Position numbers and translations under genes: made by a program. A stretch of 64,000 nt of DNA from Xanthomonas boreopolis. Lineage in GTDB: Bacteria > Pseudomonadota > Gammaproteobacteria > Xanthomonadales > Xanthomonadaceae. The stretch spans positions 114,992-178,991 of the forward strand of contig BNBA01000005.1 of NCBI GenBank assembly GCA_014654535.1. Direction: 5' to 3'. Every line of letters begins with the position of its first letter. Position 1 is the stretch's first letter. Below the pieces are notes generated by a model. The model saw only the letters and a list, made by a program, of their open reading frames with translations. It ran no database searches and was not told the DNA's origin. This document shows, piece by piece, positions 31,362 through 40,134 of the stretch.

Positions 31362-33521
31362 ATGGCCCAGCCGCACGCCGTCGAAGTCCTGCTGCGGCCA
31401 GCGGTGGAGCTATACACCGTTGCCGTATGCGCAGGCGCCGCGGTGGTGTGCGTGGTGGCACCGTGGTCGCTCGCGCTGAATCCGGTACTCGGCCTCGGCA
31501 GCGCGCTGGCCTTCCTGGCCTTCGGCGCGGTCCGCCTGCGCGACGCCTGGGCCATCCTGCGGTACCGCCGCCACATCCGTCGTCTGCCTCGCTACGTGAT
31601 GACGAGCCGTGACGTGCCAGTGAGCCAGTACCGTCTGTTCGTTGGGCGTGGCTTCCGCTGGGAACAACGACACACCCATCGGCTGACGCAGACCTACAAG
31701 CCCGAGTTCCGGCGCTACGCCGAACCGACGACGTTCTACCGCCTGGCGCGTCGCCTGGAGGAGCGGCTGGAGTTCGCGCCGCCGCCGCTGCCCAGGCTGG
31801 CGCGGGCATTGGCCTGGGACAGCCCACTCAACCCGGTCCGGCCGTTGCCGCCAGTGGGTGGCATGCCGCGCCTGCATGGCATCGAGCCGCACGAAACCGA
31901 CGTCACCCTGCCGCTGGGCGAGCGTGTGGGCCACACCCTGGTGCTCGGTACCACGCGTGTGGGCAAGACGCGCCTGGCCGAACTGTTCATCACCCAGGAC
32001 ATCCGTCGCAAGATCCATGGCGAGCACGAGGTGGTGATCGTCTTCGATCCCAAGGGCGATGCCGACCTGCTCAAGCGCATGTATGTCGAGGCCAGGCGCG
32101 CCGGACGCGAGGGCGAGATGTACGTGTTTCACCTGGGCTGGCCCGACATCTCGGCACGCTACAACGCCGTGGGCCGGTTCGGGCGCATCTCGGAAGTCGC
32201 CACCCGCATTGCGGGGCAGCTTTCCGGCGAGGGCAACAGCGCCGCGTTCCGCGAGTTCGCCTGGCGCTTCGTCAACATCATCGCGCGCGCCCTGGTGGAA
32301 CTGGGGCAGCGGCCAGACTACCTGCTGATCCAGCGGCACGTCGTCAATATCGACGCGCTGTTCATCGAGTACGCCCAGCACTTCTTTGCCCGAACCGAAC
32401 CCAAGGCCTGGGAGGTGATCGTCCAGCTCGAAGGACGCCTCAACGACAAGACCATCCCGCGCCACATGGTCGGGCGAGAGAAGCGGGTGGTGGCACTGGA
32501 GCAGTACCTGTCGCAGACGCGAACCTATGACGCGGTGCTCGACGGCCTGCGCTCTGCGGTGCGCTACGACCGCACCTACTTCGACAAGATCGTCGCTTCG
32601 CTGCTGCCGCTGCTGGAGAAGCTCACCACCGGCAAGATCGCGCACCTGCTCGCGCCGAACTATTCCGACCTGTCCGACCCGCGCCCGATCTTCGACTGGA
32701 TGCAGATCATCAGGAAGCGGGCCGTGGTCTATGTGGGACTGGATGCGCTGTCCGACGCCGAAGTGGCGGCGGCCGTTGGCAACAGCATGTTCAGCGACCT
32801 GGTGTCGGTGGCGGGGCACATCTACAAGCACGGCATCGACGACGGCTTGCCGGGGGCATCGGCCAATGCCAAGGTCGCCATCAACGTTCATGCGGACGAA
32901 TTCAACGAACTGATGGGAGATGAGTTCATCCCGCTCATCAACAAGGGTGGCGGTGCGGGCATGCAGGTCACGGCCTATACGCAGACGCTCTCGGATATCG
33001 AGGCGCGCATCGGCAATCGCGCCAAGGCCGGCCAGGTCATCGGCAACTTCAACAACCTGTTCATGCTGCGGGTGCGCGAGACCGCCACCGCCGAACTGCT
33101 GACACGGCAACTGCCGAAGGTGGAGGTCTTCACGACCACCCTGGTCAGCGGCGCCACAGACAGTTCCGACATCCACGGCCCGACCGACTTCACCAGCAAC
33201 GCGCAGGACCGCATCAGCACATCGAGCGTGCCGCTCATCGAGCCTGCGCACGTGGTCGGCCTGCCCAAGGGGCAGTGCTTCGCCCTCATCGAAGGCGGTA
33301 ACCTGTGGAAGGTTCGCATGCCGTTGCCGGCGCCCGATCCGGACGAAGCCATGCCCCGGGACCTGCAGCAACTGGCCGGCTACATGCGCCAGCACTACGC
33401 CGAGGCGGGCGAATGGTGGGAGGGCAACGGTCTGCCCCGGCTGCACGACGGCGATGCGTTGCCAGCGGATCTGGCCACGGAAGTGCAAGAAGGCACGCCG
33501 GATGAAGAGGCCCCATCGTGA
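31362..33521 (+). CDS. traD: TraD-type conjugative coupling protein (TIGR03743)
   Basis: 719 residues. Two membrane segments near the N-terminus (about 22-65), then a VirD4/TraD ATPase domain with Walker A GTTRVGKT (about 196-203) and Walker B region VAINVHADEFNEL near 505-515. It couples the relaxosome to the secretion channel and pumps DNA. Length and motifs fit TIGR03743. It overlaps the following gene by 4 bp. Confidence 0.93.
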   Translation: MAQPHAVEVLLRPAVELYTVAVCAGAAVVCVVAPWSLALNPVLGLGSALAFLAFGAVRLRDAWAILRYRRHIRRLPRYVMTSRDVPVSQYRLFVGRGFRWEQRHTHRLTQTYKPEFRRYAEPTTFYRLARRLEERLEFAPPPLPRLARALAWDSPLNPVRPLPPVGGMPRLHGIEPHETDVTLPLGERVGHTLVLGTTRVGKTRLAELFITQDIRRKIHGEHEVVIVFDPKGDADLLKRMYVEARRAGREGEMYVFHLGWPDISARYNAVGRFGRISEVATRIAGQLSGEGNSAAFREFAWRFVNIIARALVELGQRPDYLLIQRHVVNIDALFIEYAQHFFARTEPKAWEVIVQLEGRLNDKTIPRHMVGREKRVVALEQYLSQTRTYDAVLDGLRSAVRYDRTYFDKIVASLLPLLEKLTTGKIAHLLAPNYSDLSDPRPIFDWMQIIRKRAVVYVGLDALSDAEVAAAVGNSMFSDLVSVAGHIYKHGIDDGLPGASANAKVAINVHADEFNELMGDEFIPLINKGGGAGMQVTAYTQTLSDIEARIGNRAKAGQVIGNFNNLFMLRVRETATAELLTRQLPKVEVFTTTLVSGATDSSDIHGPTDFTSNAQDRISTSSVPLIEPAHVVGLPKGQCFALIEGGNLWKVRMPLPAPDPDEAMPRDLQQLAGYMRQHYAEAGEWWEGNGLPRLHDGDALPADLATEVQEGTPDEEAPS

Positions 33522-34267
33522 AAGAGCCCGCCGCGACCGCCGAGCGACAGCAGGCGCGCCAACGCGGCCTGGTCGCCAGCGTGGTCACGCTGCCATGGCG
33601 CCTGTTCGGCATGTTGGTCGCCTCGCTGCTGCTGTCCATCGTCATCGAATGCGTCGGCATGCACCTGTTCTGGCCCGACCAGGGCTGGCGCCACGCGCAG
33701 GGCATGCTCGACTACGAACTGAACCAGCTCTCCACCCATTTCACCCGGAGCGCCGTCGTGCAGGAGCCGGGACGTACCGCGCGCTGGCTGGTGGAGGGCA
33801 CCTACGAGTGGGTTTTCGTGAAGACGGGCTTGCTGGACTGGATGCGCGACGCCTCGGCGCAGGCCAGTGCACCCAGCCGAGGCGCGCACCGAGACTTCCG
33901 CTATTACGTCGCCCAGGTCTATGTCTGGACCAAGAGCTATCTGATTGCTGCCGGCTTCACCATCCTGACGTTCATCGTCCGCCTGCTGGTCCTGATGCTG
34001 ACATTGCCCCTGTTCCTGCTCGCGACCTTCGTCGGCCTGGTCGATGGACTGGTTCGCCGCGACATCCGCAAGTTCGGCGCCGGGCGGGAATCGGGCTTCG
34101 TCTACCACCGGGCGAAGGCGGCGTTGATGCCGCTGGCGGTGTTGCCGTGGGTGACTTACCTGGCGTTGCCGGTTTCCTTGCACCCATTGGTGATCCTGCT
34201 GCCGAGTGCAGCAATGCTCGGGGTGGCAATGAATATCGCCGCCAGTAGTTTCAAGAAGTACCTGTAG
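33518..34267 (+). CDS. TIGR03747 family ICE membrane protein
   Basis: 249 residues with four predicted membrane segments (about 27-50, 145-175, 205-225, 226-240) and the family's VEGTYEWVFVKTGLLDWM motif. It follows traD with a 4-bp overlap, as in other PFGI-1 systems. It is the last conjugation gene before the defence island; the next conjugation gene (RAQPRD) is 12.9 kb further on. Confidence 0.88.
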   Translation: MKEPAATAERQQARQRGLVASVVTLPWRLFGMLVASLLLSIVIECVGMHLFWPDQGWRHAQGMLDYELNQLSTHFTRSAVVQEPGRTARWLVEGTYEWVFVKTGLLDWMRDASAQASAPSRGAHRDFRYYVAQVYVWTKSYLIAAGFTILTFIVRLLVLMLTLPLFLLATFVGLVDGLVRRDIRKFGAGRESGFVYHRAKAALMPLAVLPWVTYLALPVSLHPLVILLPSAAMLGVAMNIAASSFKKYL

Positions 34268-34356
34268 AAAATACGTCGTGCGAAACAGTACGCATGACTC
34301 AGTTACCGATACCTCTCTGCGCAAACAACGTGAGCATGTGTGCGAGAGACTTCGGG

Positions 34357-36984
34357 TTAGGAAACCTTCTTCTGCCTGTCACGCAGAGACACGGCCCAGT
34401 CTTTCAAAGCCTGGATGTCCTGAAAGAGATCTGCAGGTGGTGGTGGCGCGGCATTCCTGCCGCTGGATGGATCGTGTGCGTCAACAATGTCGCAGCACTT
34501 CTTGAATCCGGCGGCGAAAGCATCGCAGTCAGCCTCGTTGAGCGCACTGACCTTCTTCAGGTCCTTGGCGTTGATGTAGTCCCTGTGGCGTTGAATAACG
34601 CGGACGAAAGCGATGTCCTCCAGGCCGCGCTCCCATGTGGCGCGCAGCGAGTTGTAGAGCTTTGCCACCTCGACCGCGTACTCGTCTTCCTGGTTGTTGT
34701 CATGCAGCAGCTTTGCCGCACGTGCCGCCTTCTCCAGCTTGTCGATGCGATCTTCGACGCTCTGGGCCTTCCAGGGCAGGCCGTCGGCCACCATACCGGC
34801 TCCCGCGGCGCCACGACTGAGCGTCGTGAGCCGCACGGCCCGCCCGGTCTTCGTCGCGTGGTCATTCAGATCGTTCACGAACACCAGATCATGCGTGAAG
34901 ACGATGACCTGACGGTTCTCCGCTTCTTCCACGAGACGCTTGGCCACCTGCCCGCGCCAGCGATGGTCCAATGAGGACACCGGGTCATCGAAGACCAGAG
35001 CAGAGCGGTGCATCGCGGTGGCAAGCTCGGTCATGAAGGCGGCCAGCGCCACGCAGGTCTTTTCCCCTTCGCTCAGGATTTCGTGGACCTTGGCATCCGG
35101 CTTGGCGAAGAGGCGCACCTGATACTGCGGTGAGCCGTACTTACCGCCGGAGCGCACGATTTCGACGCGAACCTTCGAGGCCGCAAGCCGGACAATCTCT
35201 TCCTGAAACCTGTCGCGCAGCCGAGGCGTAATCACGGTGTCGGCAATGTCATTGCCCATCTTGGTGATGGTGTTCGTCGCCGTGTCGCCCGCACACTCGG
35301 TCAGAAACCGGATGGTCTTCAGCCGCTGGATTTCGTCGGTGACGACCGGCAGCATGCCGGCGAGCAGCGCTCGATCGCTCAACTCGGTGAAATCGGCTTC
35401 GAGCTTCTTGCGTTCATCCGCGTCAGCGGACTTGCGCAGCTCGGCGGCGTAATTGCGGATCGTGGTCTGAAGCTGGTCGAGATCAGGTAGCGGCGACATT
35501 GGAACGGGCGGAAGCTGTACCTCGCCGTTTCCGCCCAGGGCTTTGAGCAGAACGTGGCGCCGCAGCCGGGCTGCGGCGATGAAGCGGCGCGTCTGCTGCT
35601 GCAGCGCCTCATTCTGGAGGCCAAGCTCATCAAGACTGGCCTTCACAGCCCGCGTGCCGATTGCCCCGGCAGCTATGGCCTGACGTGCGGTCTGAGCTGC
35701 CTTCTCTGCCTCGCGTGCCAGCTGTTCCGTGTCCTTCTGGATGAAATCCTCGAAGCGTGCCATCCGTGCACGTGCCTCAGCTTCCAATGGCTGCTGGCAA
35801 AGCATGCAATGCGCGTCTTCGGCCGACGGCGGAAACGGCTGTCCGGGGTATGCAATCTCCGTCGAGTAGCGTCGAGCGGAATCCCAAAGCGCCCGCCATG
35901 TCTCGCCGCCGACGCCGGCAAGGGGTTCGCCCGTGAAGGCCTTCTCCGCGGCAAGACGTGCGGCGTCCCGTTTCGACCGTGCGTCCCTGGCGAGGGCAGC
36001 GGCCGCCAGCAGTTCCTCATCGGTGGTTCTGGCTGCAATGCTGTTCACCGCGGTAATCAGCCGCATGACGTTGTCGGCTTTGACGGTCTGTTCCGCCGCT
36101 GCCTTGGTCGGATTCTTCGACAGGTCTGCCCGCAGACGCTCAAGACGGGCGCTTTCGTCTGCCGAGAGCGCCGCCAGGGCTTCGATCTTCTTTGCGTCAG
36201 TATTGGCGTTCAGCGCGGCCAGCGCCTTTCCCACGGCCGTGGTGGCCTTCCAGGTCGGCGCCGCAAAGATCGGATGGCGGGCCTTCTCAAGCTGCTTCTG
36301 CTCAGCTGCGAGGGCGTCCTTTACCGCCTGGCAGGCTGCAGCAAGCTCATCCGGCACGTCCAGGCCAAAGGGCCGGAATGCAACTTCGTTCTTCTCGCGG
36401 ATATGGACTGAGGCGCAGTCGCTATCGAACACGCTCACCGCTGACAGCGTTGCATGCGGATTTGCGCCGTTCTGCCACTGTTCGGCCGGCTGCGGCACAC
36501 CGCCGACCTCGTACGCGATGTTCGCGCCGACGCGCTTTGGGGGCTGATCGGCATACACATTGGGTTCGATCTTTCCGGCATGCCTTGCACGACATGCGCG
36601 CTTCAGGATGCGTGCGTAGCCGGACTTGCCCGCACCGTTGTCGCCGTAGATGATCGTGATTCCATTCGGCTCGAAGCCGAGGGTCTGACCGGCGGCAAGG
36701 TTGTTCACGCCGGTCACGTCGGCGATCGACAGAAGCGATACCGCGGCGGTCTGACCGGGGTTGGCCGGAAGGTGGTCCTTCTCCAGCGGTATCGCTTTCA
36801 GCGCGCCAACTGGTGCACCTTTGCCTTGTTTACAAAGGTCCACGAGTTCGCCGATATCGGCGTCCGTCAGACGGCCGTTTGCGATGATGCGGCGCAGGGC
36901 ATCACGCTGCCAGAGTGGACGATCCTTTGACCAGTCCAGAATCGTCTCCAGGACGGTCTTCTGCTGTGCGGCGGGCTTCTGCAT
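34357..36984 (-). CDS. RloC/PrrC-like AAA ATPase with a C-terminal HEPN-like motif
   Basis: 875 residues from the ATG at 36984, which has GAAGGAG upstream; the longer frame to 37113 lacks one. The ATPase is split ABC/SMC-like: Walker A GDNGAGKS (114-121), coiled coils with a zinc-hook-like CMLC (Cys393, Cys396), signature LSEGEK (637-642), Walker B VFDDPVSSLD (664-673) and H-loop FTHD (696-699). The C-terminal region has R781-x3-E785 and R795-x4-H800, compatible with the HEPN ribonuclease motif of PrrC/RloC anticodon nucleases. It is last in the minus-strand defence operon, 112 bp after the AIPR gene. Nuclease activity is inferred. Confidence 0.78.
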   Translation of the reverse strand: MQKPAAQQKTVLETILDWSKDRPLWQRDALRRIIANGRLTDADIGELVDLCKQGKGAPVGALKAIPLEKDHLPANPGQTAAVSLLSIADVTGVNNLAAGQTLGFEPNGITIIYGDNGAGKSGYARILKRACRARHAGKIEPNVYADQPPKRVGANIAYEVGGVPQPAEQWQNGANPHATLSAVSVFDSDCASVHIREKNEVAFRPFGLDVPDELAAACQAVKDALAAEQKQLEKARHPIFAAPTWKATTAVGKALAALNANTDAKKIEALAALSADESARLERLRADLSKNPTKAAAEQTVKADNVMRLITAVNSIAARTTDEELLAAAALARDARSKRDAARLAAEKAFTGEPLAGVGGETWRALWDSARRYSTEIAYPGQPFPPSAEDAHCMLCQQPLEAEARARMARFEDFIQKDTEQLAREAEKAAQTARQAIAAGAIGTRAVKASLDELGLQNEALQQQTRRFIAAARLRRHVLLKALGGNGEVQLPPVPMSPLPDLDQLQTTIRNYAAELRKSADADERKKLEADFTELSDRALLAGMLPVVTDEIQRLKTIRFLTECAGDTATNTITKMGNDIADTVITPRLRDRFQEEIVRLAASKVRVEIVRSGGKYGSPQYQVRLFAKPDAKVHEILSEGEKTCVALAAFMTELATAMHRSALVFDDPVSSLDHRWRGQVAKRLVEEAENRQVIVFTHDLVFVNDLNDHATKTGRAVRLTTLSRGAAGAGMVADGLPWKAQSVEDRIDKLEKAARAAKLLHDNNQEDEYAVEVAKLYNSLRATWERGLEDIAFVRVIQRHRDYINAKDLKKVSALNEADCDAFAAGFKKCCDIVDAHDPSSGRNAAPPPPADLFQDIQALKDWAVSLRDRQKKVS

Positions 36985-37096
36985 TTTTTGCTCCTTCGTC
37001 GGGCTCCAAGATGATGGCAAAGTGTCTCTAAGCGCCCGATTTGATTCTCTATGGAGACCTTCAAAAAAAGTTCCCATGACAGCCAACCTGCGGCAC

Positions 37097-39169
37097 TTAG
37101 GAATCACGCACAACCACGCCCTCAGGACGACCTTTCTCCAGAATTTCTAGTAGCACCACGCTCTGCTTCTCTGTCGGGAGCTTGGAGGGAATCTGCATGG
37201 CAACCCTAAGCACGCCGTCTTCCTTTGGCGTGAGCAGATCCTTCTCAAGCAGCAACTGATGGATGCGAGCCCATTCCGCAGCGGGAACAGCCAGCACTTT
37301 TCGCTGCGCCTCGATGCCGTTGTCGATCCTCTGCGTCTGCTTCGCAGTCTTCACGATCGCTGCCTGATCATCCTGCGGAACAAGTCGATCGTAGAACTCC
37401 GGCGGGAGAAGATCGGCAATGGCGTCGGTACGAGCCTGTATCCTCGTCCAGCATGCCTCCTTCTTGCACCATTCGGAAATGTTCGAGATACCGTGTGGTG
37501 GCTTGGTGATGTCATCGTTCACCACGCCAGACACGACAGCGATGGCATCCTCCAACACGGCATCAACCATCTGTGCATTCCAGACGCCCAGGAAATCGAT
37601 GCTCGCCTTTCTTCGCTTCGTGATATCGGCCAATACCGCCAGCGTGTAGGCCACGATGTTTGCTCGATACCCACCGTTGTACCAAGGTTGCGCAGAAACG
37701 ATGCGCTCGGTGGCACGGAAGATCAGTCCGCGCGCGACGGCTCTCTTGAAGTAGAACTCGTTGAAGGCATCGGACGATTTTTCCCACTCGCTTCCGATTC
37801 GCGCAGCATAGCGCGCAAAGTTCTTCTGCGAGCCAAGATTGACCCATCTTGGATGGTCATCCCAGACATTTTCGAACTTTGCGAGATCCGTCTTGGTGAA
37901 CATTTGCGGCTTGGGATGCTCGGCCTTGAAGCGACGCTGCTCTGCTGGTGTCAGTTTTGACTGTGCATCGGCATACTGACCGCGTGCGCGCTCGTAGAAC
38001 CAGCGCGTCTCGCGGGGGGACCCCTTCTGCGCCGGCGCCCATATGCGCCGCGAGAACCCTTCCATCCGGACATGGAACGGATGATTCGAGAAGAAGTCGG
38101 CAGCATTCACCCTATTCTGGGTGTTCGCATACTCCGATATCTTCGGCACAACCATCTCGCTTTGCTGGCTGTCAATGACGGACAGCTTCATCTGAACGAA
38201 TATCTGGGAAAGGTCCGCCTTGTCCCGCTTCCGCGTATGGAACAGGGATGCAGTGGTCTGCCCACCATTGACGATTTGAAGATCGACAATCCTTGTGATC
38301 GCCAGACCGGAATCCGTTGCCTCGGTTTCGACACTCTGCGCAGTGGCCGTGATCCCATTGTTGTAGGCAAAGAACATTCCCGGCTCATTCAGGATCGTTG
38401 CCCGTATGCCCTGGTTCACATTGCCACGAGCCTGCAGGAATGTCCGGACGTTCTGCTCCAGCAGGCGCGCTCCGAAACTTCCGTACAGGGTCGCCAGCAC
38501 ATCTGCTGGCATGACCATGAGGTAGGACTGATAGGCATCGGTTGTCAAGTGAGCGGGAAGGCAGGCGATGCCTTGGCCAAACATCTGCTCGAAGTCGAGA
38601 TCGAGTGGTTCCTTGTGGCTGCGTGAACTTCGCTGACGATGAAGACGCGAAATATCCCATACGTGATAACTCGTGGGAACGCCAGCAACTTCTCCATCCG
38701 GAAGGCTCTGCACTGCCCCGCTGAGCGTGCGCTCGGAGAACAGAACAAGGTTGAGCGAGCCGATGGCACCTCTGCGATCGGCAATCTGTCTGGCAAGGCC
38801 GTATTCCGGCGATGTGACTTCCAGATCGTCCGCCAGATTCCTGTCGATACTTGTTTCGAAGAAGTTGGCAACACGCTTGAATGCCGCATCCACATCCGTC
38901 CTGGTCAGGGATGCCAGTTCGTTGCGGGACTCAAAGTCTGCGATGAAGAGGTGCAGGACTCCCTCATCATTGAACCAGTAACCGTCCACGCGCACGCCAC
39001 GATGCGCCCGGAAATGACAAAGTTCGAAGCCTTCCGTGAAGCCTGTTTCGACAAGCTCTGCAGCGATGGTTTCCATGAACTCGTCGAGCTGAAACCTGCC
39101 ATTGGCCTCGGCTCCCGCCAGCAGTTCCTGCCGGAAGTCGTGGAAGAACTCTTCGCCGGTTTGCTCCAT
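37097..39169 (-). CDS. AIPR family protein (abortive phage resistance)
   Basis: 690 residues from the ATG at 39169, which overlaps the stop of the upstream gene by one base. The AIPR domain is recognised by FLQARGNVNQGIRATILNEPGMFFAYNNGITATA and by IVDLQIVNGGQTTASLFH. AIPR proteins occur in phage-resistance and restriction operons; their activity is not settled. In MORC-Z1 operons it is a regular member. A frame extending to 39202 adds 11 residues inside the previous gene and is not preferred. Confidence 0.88.
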   Translation of the reverse strand: MEQTGEEFFHDFRQELLAGAEANGRFQLDEFMETIAAELVETGFTEGFELCHFRAHRGVRVDGYWFNDEGVLHLFIADFESRNELASLTRTDVDAAFKRVANFFETSIDRNLADDLEVTSPEYGLARQIADRRGAIGSLNLVLFSERTLSGAVQSLPDGEVAGVPTSYHVWDISRLHRQRSSRSHKEPLDLDFEQMFGQGIACLPAHLTTDAYQSYLMVMPADVLATLYGSFGARLLEQNVRTFLQARGNVNQGIRATILNEPGMFFAYNNGITATAQSVETEATDSGLAITRIVDLQIVNGGQTTASLFHTRKRDKADLSQIFVQMKLSVIDSQQSEMVVPKISEYANTQNRVNAADFFSNHPFHVRMEGFSRRIWAPAQKGSPRETRWFYERARGQYADAQSKLTPAEQRRFKAEHPKPQMFTKTDLAKFENVWDDHPRWVNLGSQKNFARYAARIGSEWEKSSDAFNEFYFKRAVARGLIFRATERIVSAQPWYNGGYRANIVAYTLAVLADITKRRKASIDFLGVWNAQMVDAVLEDAIAVVSGVVNDDITKPPHGISNISEWCKKEACWTRIQARTDAIADLLPPEFYDRLVPQDDQAAIVKTAKQTQRIDNGIEAQRKVLAVPAAEWARIHQLLLEKDLLTPKEDGVLRVAMQIPSKLPTEKQSVVLLEILEKGRPEGVVVRDS

Positions 39170-40134
39170 CACTCTCCTCCGAAGACAGCGGCCCCGTCGC
39201 ACTCGTATTGAGCAATCGTTTCCAGTCTGATGTCGTAGGCTACCTTGGCAATCCCCGTCGGCAATTGCGATCGCATGAGACGCGGAAAATCATCGACGAC
39301 CCGATAGCTGCGCACGTCGCTGACGACAAAACGCGGCTCATCGTAGTCAGGGAGCGGCGCGTAGCCGTGTGCAACCAGCTTCCGGTCAAAGGCCTCGATA
39401 GCCTCTGCCTTGTCGAGCCGCGCCTGGACGGCGGCGACAAGCTCGTTGAGCGAGCGGGCACCTGCCGCGTCAGCCAGGTTGCTCAGCCGGTACACGCGCA
39501 GGAACAGTGCGTCGTTCAGCGATTCGAGCTGGTCTTCCGACGAAATGCGGATGCTGCTTCGCTCGGCGCCCGAGAGGGATTTGACCTCGACAGCCGTGTT
39601 GCCGAAGATGAAATCCTGATGTGACCGTTCCGGACCAAGCCAAGCTTCGACGACGGCGTTGCTCGGCATTTCCCGATCGATCAGTTCCGTCAAGAAGACG
39701 ATTTCGGCGAAGAGGCCTCGAACATCCTCTGCGGACAGATGCTGACTTCGACCCGAGAGGAAAGTCTTCCAACGACGGATGTGCGCCAGCGAGACTGCCA
39801 GAGAGCTGGCCGAATCGGTGGCGTGCTCCAGCGCGAATGCCAGGGTACGGCACAGTCCCTCGAAAAGATCGCGATCAACCTGTCTTTCAAGAGCGAGGAC
39901 CAGGTGTTGCTGCCCCTGATCTCCGGCACGAAGATCGACATCGACGCCGTTCACCGTGACCGCGTTCTTCCGGTACTGGGCTGTGTGGTCGCCGTGCAGC
40001 TCCACAATGAACAGGCAGGCACCACTGACATCACGTCCCCAGAAGCAGGGCACGGCCGTTTTCGCCGCAACCTGGCGGACATTGAAGTCCGTGCCAGGAA
40101 CGGCAATTTCATCCCATGGCGAGGTTTCAGGCAT
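39169..40134 (-). CDS. DUF4420 PD-(D/E)XK nuclease
   Basis: 321 residues from the ATG at 40134 (8-bp overlap with the Z1 gene). It belongs to DUF4420, a predicted PD-(D/E)XK nuclease. Candidate active-site residues are Glu144 (LFAEIVFL), Asp174 (HQDFIFG) and Glu183-x-Lys185 (AVEVKS), a complete set. It is the likely DNA-cutting subunit of the operon, in addition to the Vsr-like enzyme. Frame extensions upstream run into the Z1 gene. Confidence 0.87.
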   Translation of the reverse strand: MPETSPWDEIAVPGTDFNVRQVAAKTAVPCFWGRDVSGACLFIVELHGDHTAQYRKNAVTVNGVDVDLRAGDQGQQHLVLALERQVDRDLFEGLCRTLAFALEHATDSASSLAVSLAHIRRWKTFLSGRSQHLSAEDVRGLFAEIVFLTELIDREMPSNAVVEAWLGPERSHQDFIFGNTAVEVKSLSGAERSSIRISSEDQLESLNDALFLRVYRLSNLADAAGARSLNELVAAVQARLDKAEAIEAFDRKLVAHGYAPLPDYDEPRFVVSDVRSYRVVDDFPRLMRSQLPTGIAKVAYDIRLETIAQYECDGAAVFGGE

